This document shows positions 24,813 through 32,124 of a stretch of 36,390 bases of DNA, one piece after another. Under the pieces are notes generated by a model. The model had not been told where the DNA came from, searched no databases, and worked only from the letters and a program-made list of their open reading frames with translations. The stretch is from assembly GCA_964499015.1 (NCBI GenBank), contig CAZCJA010000015.1, positions 1 to 36,390 on the forward strand. The letters run 5' to 3'. Origin of the DNA: CAZCJA01 sp964499015 (GTDB taxonomy: Bacteria; Elusimicrobiota; Elusimicrobia; F11). Made by a program: the position numbers and the translations under genes. Numbering within the stretch: position 1 is the first letter of the stretch; every line of letters begins with the position of its first letter.

Positions 24813-25118
24813 TTAGGCGGTGGGCGAAGTAACGGCCGCAGCGGCGACGGGCACCGGAGCGCCCGGTTTTACTTGTTCCCAAACTCCTGCCTTCTCGAGA
24901 GCGAAACGAACGGAATCCGTCGGAAGCGCTCCTGTTGAAATCCAATAATGAACACGGTCGGCCTTAATAGCGTCGGGCTTGGCCATGCTGCGCGGGTTGA
25001 ACGTCCCGAGAATTTCAATGGGTTTGCCGTCACGGGCCGCAATGCGGTCAATGGCGACAAGCCGGTAATAGGCATTGTGCGGGCGTCCTACGCGTTTGAA
25101 ACGAAGTCTTACACTCAT
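24813..25118 (-). CDS. rpsP: 30S ribosomal protein S16
   Basis: S16 is an early-binding small-subunit assembly protein. The 101-residue protein has the S16 core (VRLRFKRVGRPHNAYYRLV, AARDGKPIEILGTFNP, YWISTGALPTDSVRFAL) in the first ~80 residues, followed by a Pro/Ala-rich tail (PGAPVPVAAAAVTSPTA). It is the first gene of the rpsP-trmD-rplS-rnhB-yraN-queD operon. The start follows an AAGGGA Shine-Dalgarno that directly abuts a terminator-like hairpin and T-tract (25135-25184). Confidence 0.97.
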   Translation of the reverse strand: MSVRLRFKRVGRPHNAYYRLVAIDRIAARDGKPIEILGTFNPRSMAKPDAIKADRVHYWISTGALPTDSVRFALEKAGVWEQVKPGAPVPVAAAAVTSPTA

Positions 25119-25134
25119 TTATTTTAGATCCCTT

Positions 25135-25184
25135 AAAAAAATAAAAACCAAGCTGTCTGTGCCGATCCGGCTTCAACAGCCTGG
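25135..25184 (-). terminator. Terminator-like attenuator in the rpsP leader
   Basis: In the mRNA, CCAGGCUGU (25184 to 25176) pairs with ACAGCUUGG (25156 to 25148), 9 bp including one G-U, with a small inner hairpin (25171 to 25161). It is followed by UUUUUAUUUUUUU (25147 to 25135), and the outer A-tract can extend the stem. This has the full form of an intrinsic terminator. It lies between the rpsP promoter (25209-25238) and the rpsP Shine-Dalgarno, so it belongs to the rpsP leader and would act as an attenuator. It might also terminate mutY transcripts. Confidence 0.7.
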
Positions 25185-25208
25185 CTTTATGGTTTGAAAT
25201 GGACGAGG

Positions 25209-25238
25209 ATTGTACGTTTATGAAGATTGGGCCGTCAA
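25209..25238 (-). promoter_or_regulatory. rpsP operon promoter
   Basis: On the minus strand TTGACG (25238 to 25233), an 18-nt spacer and TACAAT (25214 to 25209). The predicted start is near 25202, giving an 84-nt leader. The -35 overlaps the end of mutY. Confidence 0.65.
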
Positions 25239-26380
25239 GATTTCTTTTTATCCAGGACCAGGGCGTTGATAATGCGCTTGGTGATGGCCGACAACCCCAA
25301 TTTGGACACGTGGGTGGGGTGGATCCAGCGAAACTCCTCGTATTTTAGGCCTTTTTTGGCCAACCCGGGATTATTCCCGCGCAACTGACACAAATAGGGC
25401 CGCACCACGAAGACCCGGTGCGATAACTGGTGCTCAAACGCCGGCTGGGATTCGACCACGTCAATCTCAAGACCCGTTTCCCGCTTCACCGCCTCTTCCA
25501 GGTAGGGCACGAGTTCGGTGCTGGGCTCGGCATCGGCGCCGATGAACTCCCACAGCCCGCCAAACAGCCCGCCCTCCGGCCGGCGGCCCATTAGATATTT
25601 GTGCGCGTGAAAAACAACCGCATGCAGGCGCCGAACGGTCGGCCGGTCGATCTTGGCCTCGCCCGGGGGAATGGCTTCCTGCTTTCCGTATTTGAACGCG
25701 AGGCAATTTTTGCTGAGCGGACAGTCACCGCAGGCTGGCGAGCGCGGCGTGCAGATGGTCGCGCCCAGATCCATCAGCGCCAAACTTAAATCGCGCGGGC
25801 CGAGCTTCAATATGGGCGACGGCTTGCGCTTGCCCAACGACGCCGCGGACAATTCAAAAACGGTTTTCTTAAGAATTGCTTGGACCACTTTCATTTTCGG
25901 ATCGTCTTCGATGGCCAAGAGCCGCATCATCACACGGATGATATTTCCGTCGAGGATCGAAGCGGGGCGATTGAAAGCGATCGTGGAAATGGCGCCGGCG
26001 GTGTACGGGCCTATGCCGGGCAACTCCATTAAATGGTCCGCGCTCTCGGGAATTTTTCCGCCGTGTTCTTTTTCCACCGCGCTCATCGCCGACCATAAGT
26101 TGCGGGCGCGCGCGTAATAACCCAAGCCCGACCACAACGCCAGCACATCGCCGAGCGGCGCGTTGGCCAAGCCCTGCAGCGTCGGAAATTTGTCCAGGAA
26201 GCGATCGTAGTACGGGCGCACCGTGGCGACCGTGGTCTGCTGCAGCATGAATTCAGAAACAAGAATGGCGTACGGGTCGGTGGTTTTGCGCCAGGGCATG
26301 TCGTGGCGGCCTTTCTTTTTGTACCACGAGAAAAGTTTGGCCAGGATTTCTTTTTGGACGGCCGCGTCGAGAGGGCTCAC
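25235..26380 (-). CDS. mutY: A/G-specific adenine glycosylase MutY
   Basis: MutY removes adenine mispaired with 8-oxoguanine. The 381-residue protein has HDMPWR, EFMLQQTTVATVRPYY (catalytic Glu43), the helix-hairpin-helix LPGIGPYTAG (119-128), Asp144 in ILDGN, and the 4Fe-4S ligands Cys210, Cys217, Cys220 and Cys226 (C-X6-C-X2-C-X5-C). The C-terminal 135 or so residues are the NUDIX-like 8-oxoG recognition domain (LHAVVFHAHKYLMGRRPEGGLFGGLWEF). The start is GTG, 13 bp after parB, without an SD, so it is probably translated from the parAB transcript. Confidence 0.95.
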   Translation of the reverse strand: MSPLDAAVQKEILAKLFSWYKKKGRHDMPWRKTTDPYAILVSEFMLQQTTVATVRPYYDRFLDKFPTLQGLANAPLGDVLALWSGLGYYARARNLWSAMSAVEKEHGGKIPESADHLMELPGIGPYTAGAISTIAFNRPASILDGNIIRVMMRLLAIEDDPKMKVVQAILKKTVFELSAASLGKRKPSPILKLGPRDLSLALMDLGATICTPRSPACGDCPLSKNCLAFKYGKQEAIPPGEAKIDRPTVRRLHAVVFHAHKYLMGRRPEGGLFGGLWEFIGADAEPSTELVPYLEEAVKRETGLEIDVVESQPAFEHQLSHRVFVVRPYLCQLRGNNPGLAKKGLKYEEFRWIHPTHVSKLGLSAITKRIINALVLDKKKS

Positions 26381-26393
26381 GCGATGGGAAGGC

Positions 26394-27311
26394 TTAGGCT
26401 TGTTCGTCTTTGATGAGGCCGAGACGCTTGCAGAGGATGTCCAAATCCCAGGGCGAGTAAAACGCGAACTTCATCCAGCCTTTTTTGCCGGAGTTCTGAA
26501 TTTCCACGCGACGGCCTAAAATACGCTGAAATTCTTCTTCGTAACGCTTCACTTCGGCCGACGGCTCTTTGCGCAGAACGGCTTTCTTGCCCTTGGTCGG
26601 AATGTTTTGGTTTTGGATGAGCGCTTCCAATTGGCGGACGCTTAAATTTTCCTTGATCACCTGCTTCATCAGGCGCAACTGCTCCGAATGCTCGGGTACG
26701 CCGGCCAGAATTTTGGCGTGGCCTTCGGTGATCTCGCCGGAGCGGATCGCGGCCTGGACATTATCGTGCAAGCGCAGAAAGCGCAGCACATTCGCCACGC
26801 CGGAACGGCTCTTGCCGAGCGCGGTGGCGGCTTGTTCCTGAGTCAGGCTAAATTCTTTCATGAGTCCGTCGACGGCAAGCGCTTCTTCCATCGCGTTTAA
26901 ATCTTCGCGCTGGATGTTTTCGATGAGCGCCAATTCAAAACGTTCGCGATTGGTGAGTTTGCGCACCACGCACGGCACATTTTCCAAACCCGCCATTTTG
27001 GCGGCGCGCAAGCGGCGCTCACCCATGACCAGCTCGAATTCGCCGAGGACCGCGGTTTCGGTGATCACCAGCGGCTGGGCGATGCCATGAGACTTGATTG
27101 ATTCGGCCAGGTCCTGGAGTGCGTCTTCGTTAAATTCGGTTCGCGGCTGGTGGCGGTTCGGTTTAATTTTGGCAACGGCGATATCGCGCACGTCGTGCGA
27201 CGACGCCACGGACGCTGCGGTTTGCACCGCCGCTTTTACATCCGGCTTTGCGGCGGACGGCGACGCCGAAAAAAGCGCTTCAAGTCCGCGTCCCAGTGCT
27301 TTGTGCGCCAT
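26394..27311 (-). CDS. parB: Chromosome partitioning protein ParB
   Basis: ParB loads at parS, slides as a CTP-dependent clamp and partners with ParA. The 305-residue protein has the N-terminal ParA-interaction segment (HKALGRGLEALF), the CTP-binding core with NRHQPRTEF and GERR (97-100), ENIQREDLN (131-139), a helix-turn-helix (about 156-180, SLTQEQAATALGKSRSGVANV) and a C-terminal dimerisation domain. It starts 1 bp after parA. I did not find a parS match in the window. Confidence 0.95.
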   Translation of the reverse strand: MAHKALGRGLEALFSASPSAAKPDVKAAVQTAASVASSHDVRDIAVAKIKPNRHQPRTEFNEDALQDLAESIKSHGIAQPLVITETAVLGEFELVMGERRLRAAKMAGLENVPCVVRKLTNRERFELALIENIQREDLNAMEEALAVDGLMKEFSLTQEQAATALGKSRSGVANVLRFLRLHDNVQAAIRSGEITEGHAKILAGVPEHSEQLRLMKQVIKENLSVRQLEALIQNQNIPTKGKKAVLRKEPSAEVKRYEEEFQRILGRRVEIQNSGKKGWMKFAFYSPWDLDILCKRLGLIKDEQA

Positions 27312-27312
27312 T

Positions 27313-28134
27313 TTAGTTCACCCCCGCCATCGCCGTCGTGGCCGACACATTTTCACCGATCCGGTAGTCGCTCACTTTGTTGTTCTGCAAAAATTCGTCG
27401 GCCAAAAGCTTGTACGCGCGCGCGCCCACGGATTGCGGGTCGTAAATCACGCCGGGCTTGCCGAAACCGGGCGCTTCCGCCAAGCGCACGTTGCGCGGAA
27501 TGAGCGTGCGATACGTCTTGGTTGAAAAATGTTTTTCCACTTCCTCTTTTACCTGGCGCGCCAAGTTCGAGCGGCCGTCGAACATGGTGAACAAAATACC
27601 TTCGATGCCGAGGGTGGGGTTAAAACGTTCTTTGATGAAGTCGATGGTACGCACAAGCTGGGTAAGCCCCTCGAGCGCGTAGTATTCGCATTGCAACGGG
27701 ATCAAAACCGATTGCGAGGCGACAAACGCGTTCAACGTGACCAGCCCCAGCGACGGCGGACAATCGAGAAACACAAATTGAAATTCATGGGCGACCGTGC
27801 CAAGACCGTCTTTCAAGCGGCGCTCGCGGTCCGGCAACGAAGCCAGTTCCAGTTCTGAGCCGACCAAGTCCACTCCCGACGGAATCAACGATAAATTTTC
27901 GACCGAAGTCGGCACGATCAATTCACGCAAGGGGCGGCTGCCGATCAGCGCCGCGTACACGCTGTTTTCCACGCTCGCCTTCTCCACGCCGAGGCCGGAG
28001 GTGACGTTGGCCTGCGGATCAATGTCGATGAGCAGCGTTTTCACGCCGGCCAGCGCCACCGCGGTCGCGAGGTTAATGGAGGTCGTGGTTTTGCCCACGC
28101 CGCCTTTTTGATTGGCGACTGAAACTATTTTCAT
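27313..28134 (-). CDS. parA: Chromosome partitioning ATPase ParA (Soj)
   Basis: A 273-residue ParA/MinD-type ATPase. The deviant Walker A is at residues 10-17 (KGGVGKTT), with the A' Asp in LLIDIDPQANVTSGLG and Walker B FVFLDCPPSLGLVT. It works with ParB in origin segregation. Its start overlaps the stop of the upstream nucleotidyltransferase-fusion gene by 4 bp, so it is co-expressed with an envelope sugar gene, which is unusual. Confidence 0.96.
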   Translation of the reverse strand: MKIVSVANQKGGVGKTTTSINLATAVALAGVKTLLIDIDPQANVTSGLGVEKASVENSVYAALIGSRPLRELIVPTSVENLSLIPSGVDLVGSELELASLPDRERRLKDGLGTVAHEFQFVFLDCPPSLGLVTLNAFVASQSVLIPLQCEYYALEGLTQLVRTIDFIKERFNPTLGIEGILFTMFDGRSNLARQVKEEVEKHFSTKTYRTLIPRNVRLAEAPGFGKPGVIYDPQSVGARAYKLLADEFLQNNKVSDYRIGENVSATTAMAGVN

Positions 28135-30731
28135 GCGTTTTTATTTTCCGTTGTTTTGTCCGGTGAAATCTTCGGCGGCTTTATTTTGCGCCGGCGCGGC
28201 AGCTCCGCGTAACCGGGCATCTGCCACTTTTCCACTTTGGCCGCGTACTCGTCCGCAATCTTGCGCACGCCGCGCTCCGTCTTCGCTTCGGCCCACACGT
28301 GGCAGTAGGCTTCGTTTCCGTCGGGCAGAACCAGCGCCCAGCCGTCTACAAAATGTATTTTGACCCCGTCAATGAGTTCGAGTTTCTGCTTTTCGTTAAT
28401 GACCTGCGCTAAACGCATCACCTGGCCCTTCTGGCCCCACGCGCACGGCACGCGCCGGTGCATGATATGGATCTTGCGCGGCAGGGAATCCCACACTTTG
28501 GCGAGGGTCGTGTTTTGGCCCGCCATCAATTCCAAAATCCGCGCGACCGCGAACATCGCGTCGAACGCCGGCTGAAATTCGGGGAAAATAAAGCCGCCTT
28601 CGGCGTCGCCGAGGAAGTTCACGTTGGGCTTGCGCGCGTATTCCAAAATGTAGCGTGGATTCATCGGCGTGCGCAAAACAGTGGCACCGCGCATGACCGC
28701 CAGCTCCTCCAACAGCGCGCTCGCCCGGACCGGATAGCCGATCACTTTTTGCTCGGAGGTTTGCAAGCCTAAAAGGCCCACCACCACCAAGGCTTCTTCC
28801 GACGGAATAACGCGGCCCTTCTCGTCCACCATGAACAGCTTTTCGGCGCCGTTGTCCATCAAGAAGCCGGCATCGGCTTTCAGCGTGGTGACGATGTTCG
28901 ACAATTCCTCCAAGGCGCGCTTGAATTCGGCTTCGGTGCGCGGGAAACGCGTGGTGGATGTGTGCGCGTTCAACGCCACGCTCTCGATGCCCATCTCGCC
29001 CAGCAAGTCCGGGAAAATCATCGAGGCCGCCGAGTGCGAATAGTCAATGACCACTTTAAATTTGCGGTGTTTGAGCACCGGCGCATTGATGTGCTTCAAA
29101 AATCCGGTGCGATAATATTCCTGCGCGCGCGGCGGAACGGACAGTTCGCCCACGTCGGCCACGGCGGCGCGTTTGAAGTCCTCGCGCATGAACAATTGCT
29201 CGATGGCCTTCTCTTTTTTCGTCGGCAAATCGTTGCCGTCGCGGTCGAAAATGCGGATGTCGATCTGGCGTGCGTCGAACGGAGACAGGCGCAAATGCAC
29301 GCCGCCGACTTCACCTTCCTTGCCCATTTCGTAACGGACGACGGGCACGGGGACCATGCGCAAATCGCCCACACGCACGCCGCTCGAGAGCAAGCCCGAA
29401 ATGATCGCGCGTTTGATCAGGCGGCTCGCCTTGTGCGCGTCGCGCGAGGTGATCACATACGCGCCCGGCCCCAAGAAAGCGCCGTACGCGGCGCCGAGCT
29501 TGGCCGCGAATTCCGGCGTGACTTCGATATTGGTCAGGCCTGTGATGCCCGCGGTGCCGAACAAGGCCGAGTTCCAGCGTTCGCCCCACACCAGCGACGA
29601 GGAAAGAACAGAACCCGCTTCCAAAACTTTTTCCGGCCACATTTTCACGTTGGGCTTCAGCACCGCTTCGGCGCCGATTTCGCAGCGGTTGGCCACCACC
29701 GCGCCCACTTCGATGCGCGCTTTTGGCCCGACGCGCACGCCGCGGCCGACGATCGCTTCGCGCAGCGCCGCTTCGGAGCCGATCAGCGAACGGTCCCAGA
29801 CGACGGACTTGCGGATACTCGCGCCCGGACCGATGCGCACGTTGTTGCCGATCACCGAGCGGGTAATCTCCGCGCCCTGCGCGATGTGGCAATTTTTCCC
29901 GATCACCACTTTTCCTTCAAATTTGACGCCCGGCTCAATTTCGCAGTTCTCGCCGACGTGCACGCCCGGCTGTCCGGCCAGCGGCTCGCCGTCCAGTTTC
30001 ACGTCAACTTTACCGTCGAGAATATCAATGTGGGCCATTCGGTATTCGGTCAAGTCGCCGACGTCTTTCCAGTAGCCTTCGGCGATGTATCCGTACAACG
30101 GGAAGCCCAGCTCCATCATTTTCGGGAATAAATTTTTCGAGAAATCGAAATCCTGATCTTCCGGAATCAGTTTCACCACTTCCGGATTCAAAATGTAAAT
30201 GCCGGTGTTGATGGTGTCGGAGAAAACTTCGCCCCAGGTCGGCTTTTCCAGGAAGCGGACGATCTTGCCGTCTTCTTCGGTGATGACCACGCCGTACGCG
30301 AGCGGTTTGCTGGTCCGCGTGAGCACGACGGTGGCCGCGGCGTTTTTATCTTTATGCGCTTTCCAGGCTTTGGTGAGATCGATGTCCGTCAGGACGTCGC
30401 CGGAAATGACAATGAACGGCTCCTGCAGAAGATAACTGTGCTCCGGCATAGACGAGGCGTAGCGGATGCAGCCGGCGGTGCCGAGATCGGAGTCCGGACG
30501 CAAATAGGACATCTTCACGTCCCAGTTTTTGCCGCTTTCAAAGTGTTTTTTGATGACGTCGGGCGAGTAGTGCAGCATGGAAAGCAGGTCGGTGAACTTG
30601 TGCTTTTTGCACAGTTGGACAACATGCTCCATCATGGGCTTGTTGGCGACGGGAGCCATGGGTTTGGGGAAGTCGATTGTGAGAGGGCGCAGGCGCGTTC
30701 CGAAGCCACCCGCGAGAATTATGCCGTGCAT
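28131..30731 (-). CDS. Nucleotidyltransferase / left-handed beta-helix / degenerate phosphomannomutase fusion
   Basis: An 866-residue fusion. Residues 1 to about 235 are a sugar-1-phosphate nucleotidyltransferase (GGFGTRLRPLT at 8-18, then VISGDVLTDIDL and GYWKDVGDLTEY), most like mannose-1-phosphate guanylyltransferase. Residues about 250-375 are hexapeptide-type left-handed beta-helix repeats. Residues about 380-840 have the four-domain phosphohexomutase fold, but the catalytic TASHNP loop is replaced by GGVHLRLSP (476-484) and the metal loop DGDADR by DNGAEK (626-631). The mutase part therefore looks inactive and may be regulatory. The domain III loop (GDAEGGFIFPEF) is kept. Product: probably GDP-mannose or a related NDP-sugar. 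SD AAGGAGA supports the start. It overlaps parA by 4 bp. Confidence 0.88.
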   Translation of the reverse strand: MHGIILAGGFGTRLRPLTIDFPKPMAPVANKPMMEHVVQLCKKHKFTDLLSMLHYSPDVIKKHFESGKNWDVKMSYLRPDSDLGTAGCIRYASSMPEHSYLLQEPFIVISGDVLTDIDLTKAWKAHKDKNAAATVVLTRTSKPLAYGVVITEEDGKIVRFLEKPTWGEVFSDTINTGIYILNPEVVKLIPEDQDFDFSKNLFPKMMELGFPLYGYIAEGYWKDVGDLTEYRMAHIDILDGKVDVKLDGEPLAGQPGVHVGENCEIEPGVKFEGKVVIGKNCHIAQGAEITRSVIGNNVRIGPGASIRKSVVWDRSLIGSEAALREAIVGRGVRVGPKARIEVGAVVANRCEIGAEAVLKPNVKMWPEKVLEAGSVLSSSLVWGERWNSALFGTAGITGLTNIEVTPEFAAKLGAAYGAFLGPGAYVITSRDAHKASRLIKRAIISGLLSSGVRVGDLRMVPVPVVRYEMGKEGEVGGVHLRLSPFDARQIDIRIFDRDGNDLPTKKEKAIEQLFMREDFKRAAVADVGELSVPPRAQEYYRTGFLKHINAPVLKHRKFKVVIDYSHSAASMIFPDLLGEMGIESVALNAHTSTTRFPRTEAEFKRALEELSNIVTTLKADAGFLMDNGAEKLFMVDEKGRVIPSEEALVVVGLLGLQTSEQKVIGYPVRASALLEELAVMRGATVLRTPMNPRYILEYARKPNVNFLGDAEGGFIFPEFQPAFDAMFAVARILELMAGQNTTLAKVWDSLPRKIHIMHRRVPCAWGQKGQVMRLAQVINEKQKLELIDGVKIHFVDGWALVLPDGNEAYCHVWAEAKTERGVRKIADEYAAKVEKWQMPGYAELPRRRKIKPPKISPDKTTENKNA

Positions 30732-30758
30732 GCTGTCTCCTTGGTGCCCATCGACGGA

Positions 30759-30807
30759 ATCTTACCACAAACCGCTCCGTCTGGGCTTGAGCCTTCTGTG
30801 GTAAGAT
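30759..30807. promoter_or_regulatory. Mirror-image divergent promoters within an 11-bp inverted repeat
   Basis: ATCTTACCACA (30759-30769) and TGTGGTAAGAT (30797-30807) are a perfect 11-bp inverted repeat with a 27-nt spacer. Each arm read outward contains TGGTAAGAT, an extended -10 (TGnTAnnnT). The right arm ends 12 nt before the rimO ATG; the left arm gives a leader of about 21 nt for the fusion gene. Neither has a recognisable -35. Confidence 0.55.
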
Positions 30808-30819
30808 GGGCGTCCTTTC

Positions 30820-32124
30820 ATGAAAAAAGTATCCATCATCACCTTGGGCTGTGCCAAAAATACGAATGACACCGAGAACCTATCGGGTCTTTTGAAAAAA
30901 AAGGGCTATGCCGTTACGGACAGTCCAGACGACGCCGACACCATCGTCGTCCACACCTGCTCATTTATTGACGCTGCCAAAAAGGAATCAGTACAAGCTA
31001 TTTTGGAAGCCGCCAAGTACAAAACCGGCGCGAAACAACTAATCGTTTCCGGCTGCATGGTCCAGCAGCACGGCAAAGAAATGATGGAAGAACTGCCTGA
31101 AGTGGACGCCTTTTTGGGCACCGGACAGCTGGCCCAAATCCCCGATTTGATCGAGCAACCCCGCTCCCGCTTCCTCGATCGGCGCGATCCGGGAGGCCTC
31201 ACCGACCCCGACGCCATCCGCGAACTCTCGACCAAAGGCCCCATGGCCTACTTAAGGCTTTCGGAAGGCTGCAGCCATCCTTGCTCCTTCTGCGTGATCC
31301 CCAAACTCCGCGGCGGACTGCAGAGCCGTCCCGAAGCCATTATTCTGCGCGAAGCTCACGCTCTCGTGGCCAAGGGAATCGAGGAACTGGTTCTGATCGG
31401 CCAAGACACCGGCGAATGGGGCAAGGACATTTACGGTGAGAAGAAGCTCGCTCAACTCTTGGCGAAATTGCGTGACGTCAGCGGCGTGCGCTGGATCCGC
31501 CTCATGTACATGCATCCGTATTCGATGACGCCGGAAGTGCTGAACGTGATGGCCGAGTCGCCGGAAATTTTCCCCTATCTCGACATGCCGCTCCAACACA
31601 TCGACAACGACATTCTCATGAGCATGAAGCGCCACATGGGCGAGACCGACCTGCGCAAACTCGTCGACAACATCCGCGCCAAATTGCCGAAGGCGTCCTT
31701 AAGAACCACGTTCATCGTCGGTTATCCGGGCGAGACCGACGCCCAATTCGAGAAGCTCAATAAATTTGTTCAAGACGGCGTCTTTAATTACCTCGGTGCG
31801 TTTACTTATTCACAAGAGGAGAACACACCGGCCGGCGTTTCGAAGGAACAAATTCCCGATGACGTGAAAAACACGCGGCAGGAAACCATTCAAGCCTCGT
31901 ACTTCGACACCGCGCACAAACAAGGCATCAAACGCATTGGCTCAACGGAAACCATCATCATCGAAGACACGGAAGGCGACACGGTGGTGGGACGCACGCG
32001 CCTGGAAGCGCCGGAGATCGACGCGATTGTACGCTTACCGCAAAGCGCGGCGCGCGGCGGGCGCTTCGTGAAAGCAAAAATTACCGGCTACGATTCTCTC
32101 GAATACACGGCTGACGCCGTTTAG
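30820..32124 (+). CDS. rimO: Ribosomal protein S12 methylthiotransferase RimO
   Basis: A radical-SAM enzyme that adds a methylthio group to Asp of S12. The 434-residue protein has the N-terminal UPF0004 domain with the auxiliary cluster cysteines Cys11, Cys47 and Cys79 (GCAKNTND, HTCSF, SGCM), the radical SAM motif Cys151, Cys155 and Cys158 (CSHPCSFC), and a C-terminal TRAM domain (about 370-434). GCAKN and the SHPCSFCVIP context favour RimO over MiaB. No SD precedes the ATG, and the -10 lies 12 nt upstream. It shares its terminal TTAG with the convergent hydrolase gene. Confidence 0.93.
   Translation: MKKVSIITLGCAKNTNDTENLSGLLKKKGYAVTDSPDDADTIVVHTCSFIDAAKKESVQAILEAAKYKTGAKQLIVSGCMVQQHGKEMMEELPEVDAFLGTGQLAQIPDLIEQPRSRFLDRRDPGGLTDPDAIRELSTKGPMAYLRLSEGCSHPCSFCVIPKLRGGLQSRPEAIILREAHALVAKGIEELVLIGQDTGEWGKDIYGEKKLAQLLAKLRDVSGVRWIRLMYMHPYSMTPEVLNVMAESPEIFPYLDMPLQHIDNDILMSMKRHMGETDLRKLVDNIRAKLPKASLRTTFIVGYPGETDAQFEKLNKFVQDGVFNYLGAFTYSQEENTPAGVSKEQIPDDVKNTRQETIQASYFDTAHKQGIKRIGSTETIIIEDTEGDTVVGRTRLEAPEIDAIVRLPQSAARGGRFVKAKITGYDSLEYTADAV

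Noticed and set aside
28962..30131. 389-codon open frame antisense to the nucleotidyltransferase fusion
   Set aside because: His/Arg/Asp-rich shadow frame caused by GC-rich codons on the real gene; the minus-strand product has clear domains.
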